Source of the DNA: Pantoea agglomerans
Lineage (GTDB): Bacteria; Pseudomonadota; Gammaproteobacteria; Enterobacterales; Enterobacteriaceae
NCBI RefSeq assembly: GCF_021397715.1
Contig: NZ_CP090207.1
Location: 3,720,001-3,784,000 of the forward strand
Length of the DNA: 64,000 bases
Direction: 5' to 3'
The notes under the pieces were generated by a model that had not been told where the DNA came from, did no database searches, and saw only the letters and a program-made list of their open reading frames with translations. How positions within the stretch are numbered: the stretch's first letter is position 1; each line of letters starts with the position of its first letter. A program made the translations under genes and the position numbers. This document shows, piece by piece, positions 10,183 through 18,933 of the stretch.

Positions 10183-12456
10183 TTACGCTATTTTGCAATC
10201 CTGATGTTTTTTGATTTCCACCAGGCAACTCATGGCGTTAGGTCCCTGAGTCAGTGACGAAGTGCCAATATCCAGCGTCAGCACGTTGGGGTTGCCCGCG
10301 CGATCCCAGGGCTGCCACGCCTGACCAAAACCGGGATCAAACCAGGCGCCGGTGGCGATAATCACCACGCCCTGCGTCAGTCCATCGGTCAGGCGCACGC
10401 CCGCCAGTATCACGCCGCGTGCGTTACTGACCTCAATCTCGTCACCGTCCACGATACCGCGCGCCGCCGCATCCAGCGGATGCATATAGAGCGTCTCATG
10501 ACCGGCGGTTTTATTGCCCTGCACCGTTTCGGTAGCATCGAGCTGGCTGTGCAGCCGGTCCGAGGGCTGGATCGAGATCATGTGCAGCGGATAGTCGCGG
10601 CCGATCGGCGCACCCAGCCACTCCTGCGGTTCGCGCCACTCCGGATGACCGGCAAAATCATCAAGCTGGTAGTCGGCAATCGTCTGGCTGAACAGCTCGA
10701 TTTTGCCGCTGGCGGTGTTGATCGGGTTGGCCTGCGGATCGGCGCGGAACGCATCCATAAAGACGTAAGGTTTGCCGCCCTGCGGGATCTCCACAAAGCC
10801 GCGCTGCCAGAACGCCTCAAACTCCGGGAAGTCGATGCCTTTGCGCTGGTGCGCCACGGCACACTGCTGGTAGAGATGCGCAATCCACTGCATCTCGTTG
10901 CGCCCTTCGGTGAAGGTGTCGCGGTAGCCAAGCCGCTCCGCCAGATCGGCAAAGATATCGAAATCATTGCGCGCCTGATGCTGCGGTTTGATCGCCTGAT
11001 GCATCGCCAGTACAAAGCGGTCGCGTGACGATCCGCCAATGTCGTTGCGCTCCAGCGTAGTGGTGGCGGGCAGCACGATATCGGCCATCTGCGCCGCCGG
11101 CGTCCAGACAATATCCTGCACCACCACGGTGTCAGGCCGCTGCCAGCCCGCCACCAGCCGGTTGAGCTGCTGATGATGGTGGAACGGATTGCCGCCCGCC
11201 CAGTGCACCATATGAATGTCAGGATAGTGCAGCGTCTCGCCCTGGAAGCTGTAGGGCTGACCGGGATTGAGCAGCATATCGCTGATACGCGCCACCGGAA
11301 TCGACAGGCCCGATGGATTAGGACCGGTACTCATCATCGGTGCCGGTCCCTCCTGGCGCGGATTGCCGACGCTGTTCATCGACCCGTGACCAAAAGAGAA
11401 GCCCGCGCCCGGCAGACCGGGCTGACCCAGCATCGATGACAGCGCGATCATCATACAGTAAGGCTGCTCGCCGCGATGGGCGCGCTGAACCGAATAGGAA
11501 CAGGTGATAAAGCTGCGTTTGCCGATCAGCTGCTGCGCCAGTTGCACGATGCGGTCAGCCGGGATGCCGGTGATGCGGCTGGCCCAGCCGGCGGTTTTCG
11601 CCACGCCGTCGGTTTCGCCCAGCAGATAAGCGCGCAGCTGCGGCCAGCCGGTGCAGTGGCTGGCGAGAAAGGCCTCGTCCACCGCGCCGCGCTGGGTGAT
11701 CTCATAGCCCAGCGCCAGCATCAGCGCCACGTCAGTATTCGGGCGAATCGGTATCCACTCGGCGTTAACGAACGCCGGGCAGTCGTCGCGCATCGGGCTG
11801 ATATTGATCACCGGCGTGCCTTTAGCTGCCAGCTGCTCCAGCGCCGGTTTCAGGCTGTGCTGCCCGGCACCGCCCGAGGCGACCTGGGCGTTCTTCAGCG
11901 CCAGTCCGCCAAAGGCGACAAAAATTTCCGCGTGTTCCACCACTTCCGGCCAGTCGGTAACGCGACCGGTCAGTGGCATATAGGTGCCAATCACATAGGG
12001 CAGGAAAAATTGCGCTGCGCCCCAGCTGTAGTTGCCCTGCTGATCGACGCCGCCGCCGCCCTGAAAATAGAAGCGGCGAATCAGGGTGCGGGCGTGGTTC
12101 ACTCGTCCGGCGGATGACCAGCCGTACGAGCCGTTGAAAATGCCCGAGGCACCGTAACGTTCGCGGATGCGGCGGTTCTCTTCCGCCACCAGATCGAGCG
12201 CGGTTTCCCAGTCAACGGCAACAAAATCTTCCCGGCCGCGCAGCGTGCGATCGCTGTTCTCTCGGGACTTCAGCCACGAGCGACGCACCATCGGCTGGCG
12301 AATGCGTTTATCGGAGTAGACCAGTTCAGGAATGGTGTTGATCATCGGCGAGGGATCGGCATCGGCAAAAAAGGGTTCGCACCCGATCAGGCGATCGTTT
12401 TCAGTGACGGCGGTGAAGGCGCCCCAGTGCGCCAGATGTGGCACTTTGGTTTTCAT
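10183..12456 (-). CDS. Molybdopterin-dependent oxidoreductase of the BisC/TorA/DorA (S- or N-oxide reductase) family
   Basis: A 757-residue protein homologous over its whole length to biotin sulfoxide reductase BisC and the catalytic subunits of TMAO/DMSO reductases. It starts HLAHWGAF as BisC does and has no twin-arginine signal, so it should be cytoplasmic. SYGWSSAGRVNHA (110-122) holds the serine that ligates molybdenum in this family (Ser115). Later blocks include WAGGNPFHHHQ, DIVLPATTTLERND and, near the end, the cofactor-binding NARGVILAGV. Likely role: reduction of a sulfoxide such as biotin or methionine sulfoxide, or an N-oxide; the substrate cannot be told from sequence. No cytochrome or chaperone gene is adjacent. 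It is transcribed away from galR, 192 bp upstream. Confidence 0.85.
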   Translation of the reverse strand: MKTKVPHLAHWGAFTAVTENDRLIGCEPFFADADPSPMINTIPELVYSDKRIRQPMVRRSWLKSRENSDRTLRGREDFVAVDWETALDLVAEENRRIRERYGASGIFNGSYGWSSAGRVNHARTLIRRFYFQGGGGVDQQGNYSWGAAQFFLPYVIGTYMPLTGRVTDWPEVVEHAEIFVAFGGLALKNAQVASGGAGQHSLKPALEQLAAKGTPVINISPMRDDCPAFVNAEWIPIRPNTDVALMLALGYEITQRGAVDEAFLASHCTGWPQLRAYLLGETDGVAKTAGWASRITGIPADRIVQLAQQLIGKRSFITCSYSVQRAHRGEQPYCMMIALSSMLGQPGLPGAGFSFGHGSMNSVGNPRQEGPAPMMSTGPNPSGLSIPVARISDMLLNPGQPYSFQGETLHYPDIHMVHWAGGNPFHHHQQLNRLVAGWQRPDTVVVQDIVWTPAAQMADIVLPATTTLERNDIGGSSRDRFVLAMHQAIKPQHQARNDFDIFADLAERLGYRDTFTEGRNEMQWIAHLYQQCAVAHQRKGIDFPEFEAFWQRGFVEIPQGGKPYVFMDAFRADPQANPINTASGKIELFSQTIADYQLDDFAGHPEWREPQEWLGAPIGRDYPLHMISIQPSDRLHSQLDATETVQGNKTAGHETLYMHPLDAAARGIVDGDEIEVSNARGVILAGVRLTDGLTQGVVIIATGAWFDPGFGQAWQPWDRAGNPNVLTLDIGTSSLTQGPNAMSCLVEIKKHQDCKIA

Positions 12457-12615
12457 CGTTGTTTTTCACGGCAGAGAGTGAGGAATAATCAGCATACCAT
12501 GCCGTGCGGTCCTGACAGAAGACGTGGCGGAGAGCCTGATTTTGCCGCCTTTTGCGACGTCGCTGACATTCTGCTGGCTTGATGTGGCGGCCCTTTTCCG
12601 TAACACTGATGCGAT

Positions 12616-12631
12616 GTGTAAACGTTTTCCC
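12616..12631. promoter_or_regulatory. GalR/GalS-type operator upstream of galR
   Basis: GTGTAAACGTTTTCCC fits the GalR/GalS operator consensus GTGKAANCGNTTNCAC at all but one defined position. It ends 17 bp before the galR start codon, so autoregulation is the simplest reading. It also lies in the divergent promoter region shared with the molybdoenzyme gene. Confidence 0.7.
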
Positions 12632-12648
12632 CGGAAGCAGGTAAACGC

Positions 12649-13653
12649 ATGGCTACCATAAAGGATGTTGCCCGACTGGCTGGCGTTTCTGTCGCCACAG
12701 TCTCCCGTGTAATCAATAATTCTCCCAAGGCCAGCGACAGCTCACGCCAGGCGGTTAGCCAGGCGATGGAGCAACTTCAGTATCACCCAAACGCCAATGC
12801 GCGCGCACTGGCGCAACAATCGACCGAAACGCTCGGGCTGATTGTCGGCGACGTGTCTGACCCGTTTTTTGGCGCGATGGTCAAAGCGGTCGATGAAGTG
12901 GCAGGTAAAACCGGCAACTTTTTGCTGATTGGTAACGGTTACCACAATGAGCAAAAAGAGCGGCAGGCGATCGAGCAGCTGATGCGTCACCGCTGCGCGG
13001 CGCTGGTGGTGCACGCCAAGAAAATCCCGGATGCTGAACTGGAGCAGTTAATGAAGCAGGTGCCGGGCATGGTGCTGCTTAACCGGCTGATTAAAGGCTT
13101 CGAGAAGCGCTGTATCGCACTCGACGATCGCTACGGCGCATGGCTGGCAACCCGTCACCTGATCCAGCAGGGCCATCAGAATATCGCCTTCATCTGTTCA
13201 ACCCACACCATCTCCGATGCCGAAGATCGGTTGCAGGGCTACTACGATGCGCTGAAAGAGCACGGTCTGCCGTGCAGCGATCGGCTGGTCACCTGGGGCG
13301 AACCGGATGAAGTGGGCGGCGAAACGGCGATGACTGAACTGCTGGGACGCGGCAAAAACTTCACCGCGGTCGCCTGTTACAACGATTCGATGGCCGCCGG
13401 TGCGCTGGCGGTGCTCAGCGATAATGGTGTTCGCGTGCCGGAAGAGATGTCGCTGATTGGCTTCGACGACGTGCTGGTCTCCCGTTACGTGCGCCCGCGT
13501 CTCACCACCGTGCGTTATCCGATTATCACCATGGCGCAACAGGCCGCTGAGCTGGCGCTGGCGCTGGCTAACGACCAGCCGCTGCCGGAAGTGACCCATA
13601 TGTTCAGTCCGACGCTGGTGCGTCGCCATTCGGTCAGCGGTCCGGCATCCTGA
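12649..13653 (+). CDS. galR: LacI-family transcriptional repressor GalR
   Basis: 334 residues, nearly collinear with E. coli GalR. Residues 1-22 are the helix-turn-helix (MATIKDVARLAGVSVATVSR), followed by the hinge helix (PNANARALAQ) and a periplasmic-binding-protein-like sugar domain; the stretch DVSDPFFGAMVKAVD and GFDDVLVSRYVRPRLTTVRYP are characteristic of GalR/GalS. It should bind galactose and control gal and mgl genes, none of which are in the window. Its 3' half matches GalR better than GalS, and the presence of omrA/omrB nearby is the E. coli galR context. A matching operator precedes it. Confidence 0.9.
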   Translation: MATIKDVARLAGVSVATVSRVINNSPKASDSSRQAVSQAMEQLQYHPNANARALAQQSTETLGLIVGDVSDPFFGAMVKAVDEVAGKTGNFLLIGNGYHNEQKERQAIEQLMRHRCAALVVHAKKIPDAELEQLMKQVPGMVLLNRLIKGFEKRCIALDDRYGAWLATRHLIQQGHQNIAFICSTHTISDAEDRLQGYYDALKEHGLPCSDRLVTWGEPDEVGGETAMTELLGRGKNFTAVACYNDSMAAGALAVLSDNGVRVPEEMSLIGFDDVLVSRYVRPRLTTVRYPIITMAQQAAELALALANDQPLPEVTHMFSPTLVRRHSVSGPAS

Positions 13654-13658
13654 AAATG

Positions 13659-13678
13659 TGCGGCCGGGTCCGGCCGCA
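13659..13678 (-). terminator. Hairpin between convergent galR and hexosaminidase genes
   Basis: A perfect 9-bp GC stem (TGCGGCCGG/CCGGCCGCA) with a 2-nt spacer. On the minus strand it is followed by CATTTTC, a short T-run; on the plus strand there is none. Probably ends the hexosaminidase transcript and perhaps both. Confidence 0.5.
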
Positions 13679-13683
13679 TGGGG

Positions 13684-16083
13684 CTATTTAAAGGCGCGCA
13701 GTAGCGTCTCCAGCGGCCTGACCAGCGCAATTACCGTCTCGTCCTGCACCTCAGCCGCCGCGTCCAGCGTGGCGTGCATCTGTGCCACTTCGCTGGCCCC
13801 AAACGCCTGATTACGGGCATAAGCATTAACCAGTTCGATCCCCATCCGGCTCAGTGCATCCACCTGTTGCGCGCTGTGTACCAGCGGCTGCAGCAGATAG
13901 CTGGCCCTGAGCACCGGCATCACCTGCGCGCTGTTAGCCTGCCAGCGCTGCAGCTGATGGCGAAGGGCCGCTGCCGCGTCCGGGTCACTGCGATTGGCGA
14001 TCAGCGCAGCGACCTGTTGCGCCAGCTGACGCACCGGCTCACTTTCGGCAGGCAGCACATCGGCCAGCCGGTTTAACGGTTCATGATAATCATAATGACC
14101 GGCCTGAAACTTCAGATGCTGACGGGTGTAATACTGCGCCGGTTCCAGCACCTCGGCCAGCACCTGCAGCGGAGTGATATCGCTGCGGTTCGCCAGTCGC
14201 ATCATCTGACGCTCCGCCTGGGCATGTTGCTGCGTGCCAACAGAGATGCTGCTCCAGCGATCTATTACCGCCAGCCGCCGATACATCTCCTCGCTATCGG
14301 TGACGTTCTGAGCGGACCATAATCGCTCGGCGACCACAAAGGCGCGCGGCCAGAGTTTGGTATCAATAATCTGGCTGTTGATGTTTTCAGCCCACAGCGC
14401 CGCCTCACCGCCCAGCAGATTTTGCTGCATCTGCTGCGGTGTCGGCAGCACCGGCACCATCCCGGCCGGCACCTGCGGCAACGATTTGCCGGTGACCGGA
14501 TAGCGCACGTTTCCCACCAGGAAATAGCCGCTGAGCATCTGCGGTTGCAGCGTTACCACCGGCTGCAATGGCCCCATCCAGCTGTCGACGTGAAAACGCA
14601 CCTGTTGCGTTGATAACCAGTCGATCTGGCTGACCATCCGCCGGGCTTTGCCCGCAAAGTCGATAAAGCCGCGCCAGCCCTGTTGCCCCTCGATCAGCGT
14701 AAAACTGCCCTGCACCGGACTGCCTTTCAGGCGCGGCAGAGTAAACGCCCAGCTTTGCGCCTGTTCGCCCGGCTGCAGCTGATCCTCACCGTTCAGCGCC
14801 TGCGGAAAAACCTCGTTGCGGTAGTGATAACTGGCGGGCTGCGGCTGATCGAGATAGAAGCCGGTCGAGAGGATGCCGCGCATGTTCTCTTTGGCGACCT
14901 CGCTCAATGCATCCTGGCCCTGCCACGACTGGATCAGAATGCTGCGCGGCAGATCGGGATGGGCGATCTCATCCCAGCCCATCATCTGACGCTGATGCTT
15001 CTCCAGAATCTTCTCCAGCCGCTGATTAAAATAAGCCTGTAGCGCATGGGCATCTTTCAGGCCGCGATCGCGCATAAATTGCTGAATGTGCGGCGATTGA
15101 TTCCACTGGGTCGGATCGACCTCATCGCCGCCGATATGCAGCCAGGGATCGGGGAAGATCGCCGCCAGTTCGCCCACCAGATCGTCGATCACCTGATAAA
15201 CCTGCTCATTGCTGGGATCGAGTAAGGGTTTAAACACGCCCCAGCCACGCTCCATCTGATAAGGGCCCGGCGCGCTGATCAGTTCCGGCATGGCCACCGC
15301 CAGCGCCGAGGCGTGGCCTGGCAGATCCAGCTCCGGCACCACCCGCACGCCGCGATCGGTCGCGTACTGCACGATGTCGCGCATCTGCTGCTGGGTGTAA
15401 TAGCGGCCGTCGCTGGCTTTCTGCTGCAGCTGCGGATAGCGGCTGGAGGCAAAACGCCAGCCCTGATCATCGGTCAGGTGCCAGTGAAAAACGTTCATTC
15501 GGGCGGCAGCGATGCCATCAATTTGCCGTTTCAGGGCCTCCATCGGCATAAAGTGGCGCGCGCTGTCGATCAGTATGCCACGCCATGGAAACCGCGGCTG
15601 GTCATCAATGGTGACGTAAGGAAGCGTGACGCCCCGGTCGCCGTTCTGAATCAGCTGTAACAGCGTTTCCATGCCGCGCATCGCACCAAACCGGCTGGGG
15701 GCGGTGAGCAGCACGCCGTTGCCATCAATCTGCAGATGATAGCGCTCGTCACTGTCGGGCTGCGGAAGAGGATCAACGGCGTCAGCGATCACAATGCGGA
15801 TGGTCGGTTTTGCCACCGGCTGGCTGGCGGGCAGCAGCGGCCAGCCGGTCTGATTGCCGATGCGCTCCAGCCAGCGCGCCTCGGCACCGGCCAGATGATC
15901 GCCGGTAATCTGCAGGGTTAGCTGCGGCGTCAGGGTCAGCGACCCGCCGCTGGCTGGCTGCTCAACCCGCTGCGGCCAGGGCATCAGGGGCAGCTTTTCA
16001 GCCTGGGCGGCCGGGACCAGCGCCAGATTCATCAGGCAGCTGAGCGCCCCACAACCAGCAATCAGAGAACGGGGTAACCACAT
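13684..16083 (-). CDS. Secreted family GH20 beta-N-acetylhexosaminidase
   Basis: Starting at ATG 16083, which has AAGGA 9 nt upstream (a TTG 24 nt earlier is less likely), the product has 799 residues. Residues 1-28 form a signal peptide ending PAAQA. An N-terminal GH20-accessory domain is followed by the catalytic barrel from RGILIDSARHFMP, with HWHLTDDQGWR and the catalytic pair in HIGGDEVDP (Asp320, Glu321). It should remove terminal GlcNAc or GalNAc from chitin oligosaccharides or glycans in the periplasm or outside. A block of roughly 120 residues lies between FYLDQP and GGEAALWAE, where GH20 enzymes normally go straight to the last barrel strands. It runs convergent to galR and is not part of an obvious chitin operon. 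Confidence 0.88.
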   Translation of the reverse strand: MWLPRSLIAGCGALSCLMNLALVPAAQAEKLPLMPWPQRVEQPASGGSLTLTPQLTLQITGDHLAGAEARWLERIGNQTGWPLLPASQPVAKPTIRIVIADAVDPLPQPDSDERYHLQIDGNGVLLTAPSRFGAMRGMETLLQLIQNGDRGVTLPYVTIDDQPRFPWRGILIDSARHFMPMEALKRQIDGIAAARMNVFHWHLTDDQGWRFASSRYPQLQQKASDGRYYTQQQMRDIVQYATDRGVRVVPELDLPGHASALAVAMPELISAPGPYQMERGWGVFKPLLDPSNEQVYQVIDDLVGELAAIFPDPWLHIGGDEVDPTQWNQSPHIQQFMRDRGLKDAHALQAYFNQRLEKILEKHQRQMMGWDEIAHPDLPRSILIQSWQGQDALSEVAKENMRGILSTGFYLDQPQPASYHYRNEVFPQALNGEDQLQPGEQAQSWAFTLPRLKGSPVQGSFTLIEGQQGWRGFIDFAGKARRMVSQIDWLSTQQVRFHVDSWMGPLQPVVTLQPQMLSGYFLVGNVRYPVTGKSLPQVPAGMVPVLPTPQQMQQNLLGGEAALWAENINSQIIDTKLWPRAFVVAERLWSAQNVTDSEEMYRRLAVIDRWSSISVGTQQHAQAERQMMRLANRSDITPLQVLAEVLEPAQYYTRQHLKFQAGHYDYHEPLNRLADVLPAESEPVRQLAQQVAALIANRSDPDAAAALRHQLQRWQANSAQVMPVLRASYLLQPLVHSAQQVDALSRMGIELVNAYARNQAFGASEVAQMHATLDAAAEVQDETVIALVRPLETLLRAFK

Positions 16084-16236
16084 TGGCGGGCATCCTTGTA
16101 GAGTCAATGACTTATCACGGGCAAACCCTGATTAAAGTTGTTTCGCGCTGTTAAGCAAGTTAATCCATTAAGAAATTTGAACTAAAGGCGGAAATAGTTA
16201 ACATCCGACGCTTTTTTCTGCCGCTCTCGTCCTTCC

Positions 16237-16250
16237 TTGTTGCAGGTCAA
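16237..16250. promoter_or_regulatory. FNR-like site upstream of nrdD
   Basis: TTGTTGCAGGTCAA matches the FNR consensus TTGAT-N4-ATCAA at 8 of 10 positions. It is upstream of the two NrdR boxes, a sensible place for anaerobic activation; nrdDG is FNR-activated in E. coli. Confidence 0.55.
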
Positions 16251-16275
16251 AATCCGATCGATTAATTCACAACAA

Positions 16276-16291
16276 TAACTACATGTTGGGA
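16276..16291. promoter_or_regulatory. NrdR box 1 upstream of nrdD
   Basis: Core CTACATGTTG fits the NrdR-box core CWATATATWG at 8 of 10 positions, with the two deviations symmetric. Its centre is exactly 31 bp from that of the second box, the helical phasing typical of paired NrdR boxes. Confidence 0.65.
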
Positions 16292-16306
16292 CTAGAATCC
16301 TGCAAA

Positions 16307-16322
16307 TACCCATATATAGTCT
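16307..16322. promoter_or_regulatory. NrdR box 2 upstream of nrdD
   Basis: Core CCATATATAG fits CWATATATWG at 9 of 10 positions. It ends 11 bp before the nrdD start codon and overlaps the ribosome-binding region, so bound NrdR would block transcription of nrdDG. Confidence 0.7.
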
Positions 16323-16333
16323 CTGGAGGGATA

Positions 16334-18469
16334 ATGGCGACGGTAGTAATTAAGCGTGACGGATGCCGCACAGGCTTTGATGCACAACGGATTCAGCAGG
16401 CCGTGGCTGCTGCTGCACGCGCGGCAGCAGTGGATGATGCGGCCTGGTGCGAGCAGGTGGCGCAACGCGTCAGTGCGCAACTGACCGATCGCCAGGAAGT
16501 GGATATCCGCGAGATCCAGTGCGCCGTTGAAGAGACGCTGATGGCCGGTCCTTATCCCCAGCTGGCCCGGACCTATATCGAATATCGCCACGATCGCGAC
16601 GTTGCGCGCGATCGCCAGAGCCAGTTACATCACGCCATTCGCGGGCTGGTCGATCAGACCAACGCCGCCCTGCTGAATGAAAATGCCAATAAAGACAGCA
16701 AAGTGATCCCGACCCAGCGCGATCTGCTGGCCGGGATCGTGGCGAAGCACTATGCGCAGCAGCAGATCCTGCCTCGTGACGTGGTGCTGGCCCATGAGCG
16801 CGGCGAGATCCACTACCACGATCTCGACTACTCGCCCTTCTTCCCGATGTTTAACTGCATGTTGATCGATCTGAAAGGGATGCTGACCAACGGCTTTAAA
16901 ATGGGCAATGCTGAGATTGAACCACCTAAGTCGATCGCCACTGCGACCGCCGTGACTGCGCAGATCATCGCCCAGGTCGCCAGCCATATTTATGGCGGCA
17001 CCACCATCAACCGGATTGATGAGGTGCTGGCACCTTTTGTTGAGCTGAGTTATCAGCGCCATCACGCCATCGCCGTGGAGTGGCAGATCCCGCAGGCGGA
17101 GCAGTATGCGCAGCAGCGCACCGAAAAAGAGTGCTACGACGCCTTTCAGTCGCTGGAGTATGAGGTCAATACTCTGCACACCGCCAACGGTCAGACGCCG
17201 TTTGTCACCTTTGGCTTCGGGCTGGGCACCGACTGGGCGGCCCGACTGATCCAGCAGTCGATTCTGCGCAACCGGCTGGCCGGCCTGGGCAAGAACCGTA
17301 AAACCGCGGTATTCCCGAAACTGGTGTTCAGTATTCGTGAAGGGGTCAACCGTCGCGCCGGCGATGTTAACTACGACATCAAGCAGCTGGCGCTGGAATG
17401 CGCCAGTAAGCGTATGTATCCCGACATCCTCAATTACGATCAGGTGGTCCAGGTCACCGGATCGTTTAAGACCCCAATGGGCTGCCGCAGCTTCCTTGGC
17501 GTCTATGAAGAGAATGGCGAGCAGATCCACGAAGGCCGCAACAACATCGGCGTAATCAGCCTCAACCTGCCGCGTATTGCGCTGGAGGCGGCGGGTGACG
17601 ACGCACGCTTCTGGGCCCTGCTGGATGAACGTCTGCTGCTGGCGAAGCGGGCCCTGATGACCCGCGTGGCGCGGCTGGAGAAGACGAAAGCGCGGGTAGC
17701 GCCGATCCTCTATATGGAAGGGGCCTGCGGCGTTCGGCTGAATGCCGATGATGAGGTCGGACCGATCTTCCGCAACGGGCGGGCGTCGCTGTCGCTGGGC
17801 TATATCGGCCTGCATGAAACCCTGAATGCACTGAGCGGCGGCGAGCGTCATCCCTACGATGACCCGGCCCTGCGCGCCAAAGGCGTGGAGATTATCGCCC
17901 ATCTGCGCGCCGCCACCGACCGCTGGAAAGAGGAGACCGGCTACGGCTTCAGCCTCTACAGTACCCCGAGTGAAAACCTGTGCGATCGCTTCTGCCGGCT
18001 GGATGCGGCGGAGTTTGGCGTGGTGCCCGGCGTCACCGACAAAGGCTACTACACCAACAGCTTCCATCTCGACGTTGAGAAGAAGGTGAATCCATACGAC
18101 AAAATTGACTTTGAAGCGCCCTATCCGCCGCTGGCGAATGGCGGTTTCATCTGTTACGGCGAGTACCCCAACATTCAGCACAACCTCAAAGCGCTGGAAG
18201 ATGTCTGGGATTACAGCTATGACCGCGTGCCTTATTACGGCACCAATACCCCGATTGATGAGTGCTACGAGTGCGGTTTCAACGGCGAATTTACCTGCAC
18301 CAGCCGCGGCTTTACCTGCCCGCAGTGCGGCAATCACGATCCGGCGCGCGTCTCGGTGACCCGGCGAGTCTGTGGCTATCTCGGCAGCCCGGATGCACGA
18401 CCGTTTAACGCCGGTAAGCAGCAGGAAGTGCAGCGCCGGGTGAAACATCTTGAGGGTCCGCTGGGATGA
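16334..18469 (+). CDS. nrdD: Anaerobic ribonucleoside-triphosphate reductase
   Basis: From ATG 16334, 4 nt after a GGAGGG ribosome-binding site, the product has 711 residues, as in E. coli (712). An earlier in-frame ATG at 16283 lies within the operator region and is less likely. An N-terminal ATP-cone (TVVIKRDGCRTGFD) binds the allosteric effectors; the central barrel holds the catalytic parts; the C-terminus carries four Cys in CYECGF...CPQCG (zinc site) and ends with RRVCGYLGSPDARPFNAGKQQE, whose Gly in the RVCGYLG segment carries the glycyl radical. It reduces NTPs to dNTPs without oxygen, using formate. Cotranscribed with nrdG (stop and start share one base). Regulation by NrdR and FNR is suggested by the sites upstream. 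Confidence 0.96.
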   Translation: MATVVIKRDGCRTGFDAQRIQQAVAAAARAAAVDDAAWCEQVAQRVSAQLTDRQEVDIREIQCAVEETLMAGPYPQLARTYIEYRHDRDVARDRQSQLHHAIRGLVDQTNAALLNENANKDSKVIPTQRDLLAGIVAKHYAQQQILPRDVVLAHERGEIHYHDLDYSPFFPMFNCMLIDLKGMLTNGFKMGNAEIEPPKSIATATAVTAQIIAQVASHIYGGTTINRIDEVLAPFVELSYQRHHAIAVEWQIPQAEQYAQQRTEKECYDAFQSLEYEVNTLHTANGQTPFVTFGFGLGTDWAARLIQQSILRNRLAGLGKNRKTAVFPKLVFSIREGVNRRAGDVNYDIKQLALECASKRMYPDILNYDQVVQVTGSFKTPMGCRSFLGVYEENGEQIHEGRNNIGVISLNLPRIALEAAGDDARFWALLDERLLLAKRALMTRVARLEKTKARVAPILYMEGACGVRLNADDEVGPIFRNGRASLSLGYIGLHETLNALSGGERHPYDDPALRAKGVEIIAHLRAATDRWKEETGYGFSLYSTPSENLCDRFCRLDAAEFGVVPGVTDKGYYTNSFHLDVEKKVNPYDKIDFEAPYPPLANGGFICYGEYPNIQHNLKALEDVWDYSYDRVPYYGTNTPIDECYECGFNGEFTCTSRGFTCPQCGNHDPARVSVTRRVCGYLGSPDARPFNAGKQQEVQRRVKHLEGPLG

Positions 18470-18933
18470 TGCATATCCATCGCTATTACGATGTGGATAT
18501 CGTTAACGGGCCGGGCACGCGCTGTACCCTGTTTGTCGCCGGCTGCGAGCATCAGTGTCGCGGCTGCTACAACCAGAGCACCTGGCGGCTCGACTCTGGC
18601 GTGCCGTTCACCGTGGCGATGGAAGAGCAGCTGCTGGCCGATTTGCAGGATACCCGCATCCCGCGTCAGGGACTGTCGCTGAGCGGCGGCGATCCGCTGC
18701 ATCCGCATAACGTGCCGCACATTCGCCGGCTGGTGAAACGGGTACGGCAGATGTGCGACGGCAAAGATATCTGGCTCTGGACCGGTTACCGGATGCAGGA
18801 GCTCAATGCGGCGCAGCGCGAGGTGCTGGATTATCTCGACGTGCTGATTGATGGCCGCTTCGTTGAAGCAGAAAAAGATCTCACTCTGCCCTGGCGCGGC
18901 AGCCGCAATCAGCGCATCTGGCAGTTACGCTGA
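18469..18933 (+). CDS. nrdG: Anaerobic ribonucleotide reductase activating protein (radical SAM)
   Basis: 154 residues from the second of two adjacent ATGs, the length of E. coli NrdG; the two-residue offset in the alignment ([16 protein letters not shown]) favours this start. [10 protein letters not shown] gives the CxxxCxxC cluster motif of radical SAM enzymes. It makes the glycyl radical on NrdD using S-adenosylmethionine. The nrdD stop and nrdG start share one nucleotide (TGATG), so the two are translationally coupled. Its 3' end overlaps that of the convergent yraR by 9 bp. Confidence 0.96.
   Translation: MHIHRYYDVDIVNGPGTRCTLFVAGCEHQCRGCYNQSTWRLDSGVPFTVAMEEQLLADLQDTRIPRQGLSLSGGDPLHPHNVPHIRRLVKRVRQMCDGKDIWLWTGYRMQELNAAQREVLDYLDVLIDGRFVEAEKDLTLPWRGSRNQRIWQLR

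Noticed and set aside
16625..18448. 607-codon open frame antisense to nrdD
   Set aside because: Entirely opposite a highly conserved gene; long antisense frames are expected in GC-rich coding DNA, and the product has no coherent motifs.
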